From NCBI RefSeq assembly GCF_046630445.1, contig NC_092340.1, positions 363,858,001 to 363,922,000 of the forward strand: a stretch of 64,000 nt of DNA, written 5' to 3'. The notes beneath the pieces were generated by a model. It ran no database searches. It was given only the letters and a program-made list of their open reading frames with translations, and was not told the origin of the DNA. Within the stretch, counting starts at the first letter, position 1; each line of letters begins with the position of its first letter. Shown piece after piece: positions 57,091 through 64,000 of the stretch. The stretch is from Rutidosis leptorrhynchoides. Taxonomy: Eukaryota > Streptophyta > Magnoliopsida > Asterales > Asteraceae. The position numbers and the translations under genes were made by a program.

Positions 57091-57915
57091 GTATCATTTT
57101 TATATGTTTTTTAATTGACATTTTGTATGATTGAATACCATTTAAAAATATATTTGAACATTGAAAAATCAGAAATGGTGCATGGAATACCGAATATTTT
57201 TAAAAGGGTTTATCGTTTCCAAGTATATGGAACTTTACACGTTCTAATATTGTATGGAGTGATTCGCTGTTTTTTTGCTTCATAAAAAGATATTTATCTT
57301 GCAAGTTCTATGCATATGGTACTTAATTTAAAACAATGAAGTTTTTTAGATATTTTGTTTGTATGTATTTCACTGATTTATACTTCATTATAAGATCTTT
57401 ATTTAGTAAGTTCCGTGCATATCAGCATATGGTAGCTAATCTGAAAAATGACGCTTTTAGAACTTATAAGCATACAATACGATTTAACAATAGTAAAATG
57501 TGCAAAGTATTAGTAATAAATAATCTAGAAGAATAAATCTTATTTAAAACTTTGTTTCTGTGTTGATTAAAAAATTATCTATTTTTTACAGGTACTCCTT
57601 GCAGTCAAGAATCTATTGATGTTAAAATCAACTGAACATCTTATTGTTGATGGATTCTGTGGATTGGAGGGGGCACTGGTAAGAATGAGAAAGCAGTTAC
57701 AACCGTTTATACTAGATGAAGATGTTTATGAGTATGCAACGGAAGTTGAACGCCTTTGCAAGGAAGTGAACTCAATTTACAATGAAAAGCTTAACAAGGT
57801 ACCTGGAATTTTAATTATTCGTTTACTAATGTCGGTATTTACTGTTGGTTATGTAGAGAGTTTACATAAGTGTGTGGAATTTTTCTCGCTGCAGGGCTCA
57901 CAGGTTCCGACATGA
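55242..57915 (+). CDS. Hsp70 nucleotide exchange factor, FES1/SIL1-like, with signal peptide
   Basis: Eight exons: 55242-55452, 55680-55771, 56135-56285, 56417-56544, 56624-56782, 56858-57043, 57592-57798 and 57895-57915. All have GT-AG borders and together give 384 residues. Residues 1-19 (MSRITAFLIFILLVQISRS) form a signal peptide. The Fes1-type N-terminal region (GMLQWAIGHSDP; DELQKRQKELQ) is followed by Armadillo-like helices (about 105-345). Family members remove ADP from Hsp70. With a signal peptide, and by analogy with SIL1, this one probably serves BiP in the ER lumen. No KDEL-like tail is seen; the C-terminus is GSQVPT. The last exon codes only six residues and a stop. Intron 7 (96 bases) is in frame and stop-free. 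Intron 6 carries a T-run (about 57056-57089). A cytosolic FES1 with a cleaved or unused leader is a less likely alternative. Confidence 0.88.
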
Positions 57916-58489
57916 TTTATGGTGTTGTGAAAGTACTTGATACGGTGCTGGACAATTCAGTGACATCCCAATTAGTTTTGATAGTTTGTAGTTTTTTAGA
58001 AGGAAAGAAAAACTTAATAGGCTAGTTATTAATAGTGAAGAAAAGAAGAACCGTACGCAATGGGTATTCTAGTTGAGTCAAACGAATTTAAACTGAAGCT
58101 TATTTTTTTAATTTTTAACTATTAATATTAATTACTCCATTAATTATTAATTTTGATTCTATAATGATAAAAAGAAAAAGAATATTGAATATGATGTATA
58201 TTCCTTTTCAATTGGAGGCCAACTTTGCTATATATCTTTATTTGTGTTTAGTTTGTTATTGTAAAAAGTAATAACTCGCACAGCGTGGAACATGTAACAC
58301 GGTATATAATGGTGCATTTTATGTTTGCCCATATGATATATAACTGTGCACCTTATAGTTCAACAAAAACCGCTTGTACATCAAAAACCGGAGCAACACA
58401 CGAGCCCAGAGTTTTAAAAAAGTCTCTCTCTACCAAACATACACGCTCCCTTTTACTGTTCCGATAGTTTTTTTTTTTTTTTTTTTCAT
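57916..58489. other. 3' UTR and spacer after the FES1/SIL1-like gene
   Basis: It probably contains the 3' UTR (to somewhere near 58260) and then an unrecognised stretch ending in a T-run (about 58468-58486). The 60-codon open frame at 58285 has no recognisable content. Confidence 0.4.
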
Positions 58490-59740
58490 CTCTTCTTCTC
58501 CGGTTGCTTAGCCGCCGTCGTCTCCACTTTCTTCTCCCACACTCCTTCCTTCCACGTTGTTGATCTAGCTGCTGCCATCTCCAACCACCGGCATCTCGCC
58601 GGTGGTTCGGTTTTTCTTGCTTTTATTGTGTGAATAAGGTCGTTCGCCGCCGTTTCTCCGTTTCCGGCGACGGGTTTAACCAGTCGGCATCTCCGTTCTT
58701 CCTACGAAATCCAGGCGACGATTCTGCGTTTTTTCTCGGGATTTGGGTTTAGTTTGGGATTAGGGTTGCTGTTTGACGGGTTAGGGTTTCGTCGGTGTGT
58801 GTTGGGGATCGGTTTGTTGGCTGCTGTCGTCATGTCCTTCGTCAGTGCCGTCTGCTTCCGGTGGTGGCGGTAGGCGACGAATCCCGACGGGATTCTACCT
58901 CTCTATTTGGTATGTTTTCGGCTCCGACTTTAGGTTTTTGGTTGATTGTGGATAACTGGGCAGCGATTGGGTGTTTGTGTGTTGAAATCCGGAGATTCTG
59001 GCTATTTCCGACTACTGTAGTTGCCCTGCTACCGTTCTGCCGCCTTCAGTGGTTGCTGAGGTGGGTGTGGGGATTTTGTTGGTCCTGGTGCCGTCATAGT
59101 CACTGCCGATCCTCGGCGGCTATGGGTGGCGGTTTACGGTGGTAGGTGGCTATTTTAGTTGCTTGACGGTTGTTTGGCGGCTTCTAGAGACTACCGGCGG
59201 CAAGAAGGTAACTCTTTTTACTTTCCACGCTGTTGGCGGTCGTTGGAGGCTACCGGCGACCTATGATTACCGGAATCAACGGGTTTGTAAAGGTTCTCTG
59301 AAAATTTGGCGATGATAGCCGGGTTTCTATTGGTTTGGTGTTGTATTTTGTACTGTTCGGTTGCCGTTGCGCTGAAATGTCCATGCCTCTCCCGTAGTCG
59401 AGTTTATTCGGGTGGACTCGATGTCGTTGCCGGCGTTTGTCGACCTTATTGACCATGGTAAATTGATGTATTTTGAAGTTGTTCTCTCGGGATCCTTCTA
59501 TCCGCTCGAACGGGGTTTAATCGTACTTGACGTGCTTGTGGGCCTCTGATTAGGAGTGTTATGGGTTCTTCGTGTACGAGAGGTTTCTTTGAAGTGCATG
59601 CCTCGGGTTAGGTGCTGCTGGAGTGCCCGGCGTTCTTTTTAGTGTGCGGCTTTTTAGTAGTAGAGATTGTGGCGTTAGACACGTTCCCGGTTTTATGTTG
59701 TGTTTAGATTTAGGTTTGGTTGTTACTAGTTTGTTGTATC
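58490..59740 (+). other. GC-richer non-coding block, possible non-autonomous LINE-like element
   Basis: Composition changes sharply here, with many CCGG/GCGG/GGTGG words (TTAGCCGCCGTCGTCTCC; GGCATCTCGCCGGTGG), against AT-rich flanks. Open frames are present but do not look like protein. Several TACCGGCG/CGGCGG words recur. The right end (TTTGGTTGTTACTAGTTTG) resembles the LINE-like tail near 54780. It may be a LINE 5' UTR with its 3' tail and no ORFs, or a long non-coding transcript. Both are guesses. Confidence 0.25.
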
Positions 59741-59863
59741 TTTTCAATTTCAATGTGCTCGCTCTCTATCAATCATTGTTCTCGTCCAATGTGTAGGACG
59801 ACCAGAGCGAGCCCTTACAATTTCAATCATTGTCGCTTGTTTGTAACACCTGATCTTTACGAT

Positions 59864-59919
<56 letters not shown>

Positions 59920-60697
59920 GCCGGGAAAAAAAAAAAGACTGCACCTTATAGCGTGTAAGCATAAAACAAAATGAAATAACCCTCCTTATAGTTTGTACAC
60001 ATAAAACAAGATGAAATAACCTTCGAGAATAGAAAACATGCTCAGAGGGTATAAAAACCAAGTAAATAGCATTTGTAGCAATAAGACCTCTAGCCGTCAA
60101 GAATAATTAAGTAATAATGAATCAGACCTCCCAGTATGTAGCGTAAGTTCTACAAACCGCTTTTTATGCATAAGCTCTAAATGTAAAAGCAAAATACATG
60201 TGGCATGTCAGCAAAAATAGAAAAGTCAGTTATGCACTTTACGGATGAAGTAACCAATGATAACATGACACATATTTCTGAATAATCCAGAGACCTCTGA
60301 CACTTAGGGCAACTGAGTCATCACTTTTTAGGGAGTTGGACTTTTGCCCGAGAACACATTTTATTTCACACACATTATTTCAATCTCTAGAACTCAAGAC
60401 CAAAGTAGCAACACGCCAGACGGAACAACTCACAATTTAGATTAGGAGATTGACTTAACCACTCGACGGGTCTATACTACGGAGTAAATATTATACCATG
60501 CCGAAATCATTAACCCCCTCACCGGATACGTTCACCATATTTTTTAAATGAGAAAAATTACGAGTATTATTTCTTCTACTCTTTCCCCAAATAATTTAAT
60601 CCCCAATTTCGTCCTATAATTGGAGTATATGCAGTTTCACTAATCTTAAAACCCTACTTCATCAATCTCCTCTAATTATTGGATTCTGAAGACGAGC
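59741..60697. other. Spacer with TA repeat
   Basis: It contains a TA microsatellite (about 59868-59917) and two copies of CATAAAACAA(G/A)ATGAAATAACC (about 59961 and 60001). No gene is seen. Confidence 0.4.
59868..59917. repeat. (TA)n microsatellite
   Basis: About 25 TA units, immediately followed by TTCGCCGGG and an A-run. Confidence 0.9.
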
Positions 60698-60787
60698 ATG
60701 CTTGATGCCAATGACGAGATGACACCAATTACACTCATGATGATGGCGAATTTGAGTTCTGATCATGATTCTGTTAATCGTCGTCAG
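60698..60787 (+). other. Possible short first exon
   Basis: An ATG at 60698 opens exactly 30 codons (MLDANDEMTPITLMMMANLS...) up to a good donor, CAG|GTTCAC. No following exon is recognised before the minus-strand kinase gene, so this is weak. Confidence 0.15.
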
Positions 60788-61180
60788 GTTCACTCAAACC
60801 TTTTAATTTGAATTTAATTGTATATTTCTATCATTGTTTTGATGTAATTCTGATGAAGTAGCTTACTTTGCCTTTTATATTTTTGAAAAGTACAGCTAAA
60901 TCGTTAATACTCAGTAGTTAACAATGTTCAAGAGAGATAAAAGGAGGAAATAACTAAAAGTTTATTGCATTGAGATACTTGTTTACAATTTTGAGCTATC
61001 CTCTTCTGCATATTATACATTTGAGGTACAACTTCAACTGCACGAGGTGTAAGTCAGTACATCATTGCTGTTTTGGATTCGCTGATCATTTCTCGAAAAA
61101 CTTCTTTGCCTTGGTCTTGAATTAGCTATTTTTTTTCCATTTCTGTACAAATATTTCCCACCCGAAACTTATAAAGCAGC

Positions 61181-63584
<2,404 letters not shown>

Positions 63585-63646
63585 CTTTATAAGTAGCAGC
63601 CGTCGTTAAGGTAACATTATATTATAGATATCAATCAATAATATCA

Positions 63647-63829
63647 GTTGTGCGTTCCTTGCAAGAGGTCTCAAATTCGAATCCTGTCTAGGACGAATAT
63701 TTTGTGGTGGCCAGGGAAGGGTTGGAAACAGCCAGGGCGTAATCCTGATGGGCTGCGTACATCAGATTATGTGGTCGGATTTCTTGCCCTCCCGGGGAAG
63801 CCCGAACCGGGAAACCTTTTACCTATCTT
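63647..63829 (+). mobile_element. SINE-like insertion in a CDPK intron
   Basis: The 183-bp sequence is flanked by the 14-bp direct repeat AATCAATAATATCA (63633-63646 and 63830-63843), typical of LINE-driven insertion. TTCGAATCC inside CAAATTCGAATCCTG resembles the B box of a tRNA-derived promoter. No clear A box is seen, so the 5' end may be truncated. The tail is TTTTACCTATCTT rather than poly(A). Confidence 0.6.
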
Positions 63830-63843
63830 AATCAATAATATCA

Positions 63844-64000
63844 ACTTGCTTGATTGATAACCCTTATCTTTTTGTTGCTAAATAGTTTATGTTGACAATA
63901 TGATAATGACGGGCTTTAGGGATGTCACTAACACCTTGGTAATGATCGATAGGCCGAAATACAATATATTGCCATAAGGGTTGTCGTTAACAAAACCCTT
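63844..64000. other. CDPK intron sequence to the window edge
   Basis: No exon is recognised between the SINE-like insertion and the right edge. The upstream exon encoding the kinase N-lobe must lie outside the window. Confidence 0.5.

Noticed and set aside
58795-59145. Trp/Cys-rich open frame in the GC-richer block
   Set aside because: The composition reflects TGG/TGT-rich DNA. There is no family likeness and no conserved motif.
59750-60100. Antisense open frame across the TA repeat near 59.9 kb
   Set aside because: Most of the frame is the TA repeat and flanking low-complexity sequence.

Overview
The window is nuclear DNA from a flowering plant, most likely a eudicot. The evidence is spliced host genes with plant-specific families (an INDETERMINATE-type zinc finger, a DUF4228/PADRE protein, a calcium-dependent protein kinase) and a dense load of plant LTR retrotransposons. 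The LTR styles (starts such as TGTAACATCCCGCC and TGTGATGACCCG, and the AAATTTCGGGACGAAATTT motif before the polypurine tract) remind me of the daisy family (Asteraceae). That placement is inference from recall, not a search.

Layout. 1-802: 5' part of an IDD zinc-finger gene on the minus strand, continuing off the left edge. 803-8850: a single-exon DUF4228 gene (3615-4676), a Stowaway-type MITE, long TA repeats and an interstitial telomere-like block. About 8850-42600: a nested retrotransposon pile. A Tat-lineage Ty3/gypsy relic is split inside gag by a Tekay-type chromovirus (10579-22326, 5-bp target duplication). That chromovirus carries a solo LTR (18566-20706, 5-bp target duplication) in its own 3' LTR. 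A second Tekay-type element (29268-39667) follows the Tat antisense ORF. It abuts an inverted LTR fragment and then another LTR fragment that holds an unusual array of hairpin repeats (41285-41836). 42600-51310: small DNA transposons (MULE-like and hAT-like MITEs), a LINE fragment, and a minus-strand solo LTR interrupted by a short copia element with a gag-protease ORF and no integrase or reverse transcriptase. 55242-57915: an eight-exon gene for a Hsp70 nucleotide exchange factor (FES1/SIL1-like, with signal peptide). 61181-63584: the 3' part of a calcium-dependent protein kinase gene on the minus strand, its introns loaded with foldback elements and a SINE.

The four host genes show no functional linkage. 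They are islands between repeats. The most unusual signals are the hairpin array near 41.3-41.8 kb, whose outer arms change from copy to copy while staying complementary; the short gag-only copia element; short GC-rich palindromes or tandem blocks in several unrelated LTR families; a GC-AG first intron in the IDD gene; and a stop-free, in-frame last intron in the FES1/SIL1-like gene.

All coordinates, splice sites and divergence counts were read by eye. Exon models rest on consensus splice sites and family conservation, with no transcript evidence.
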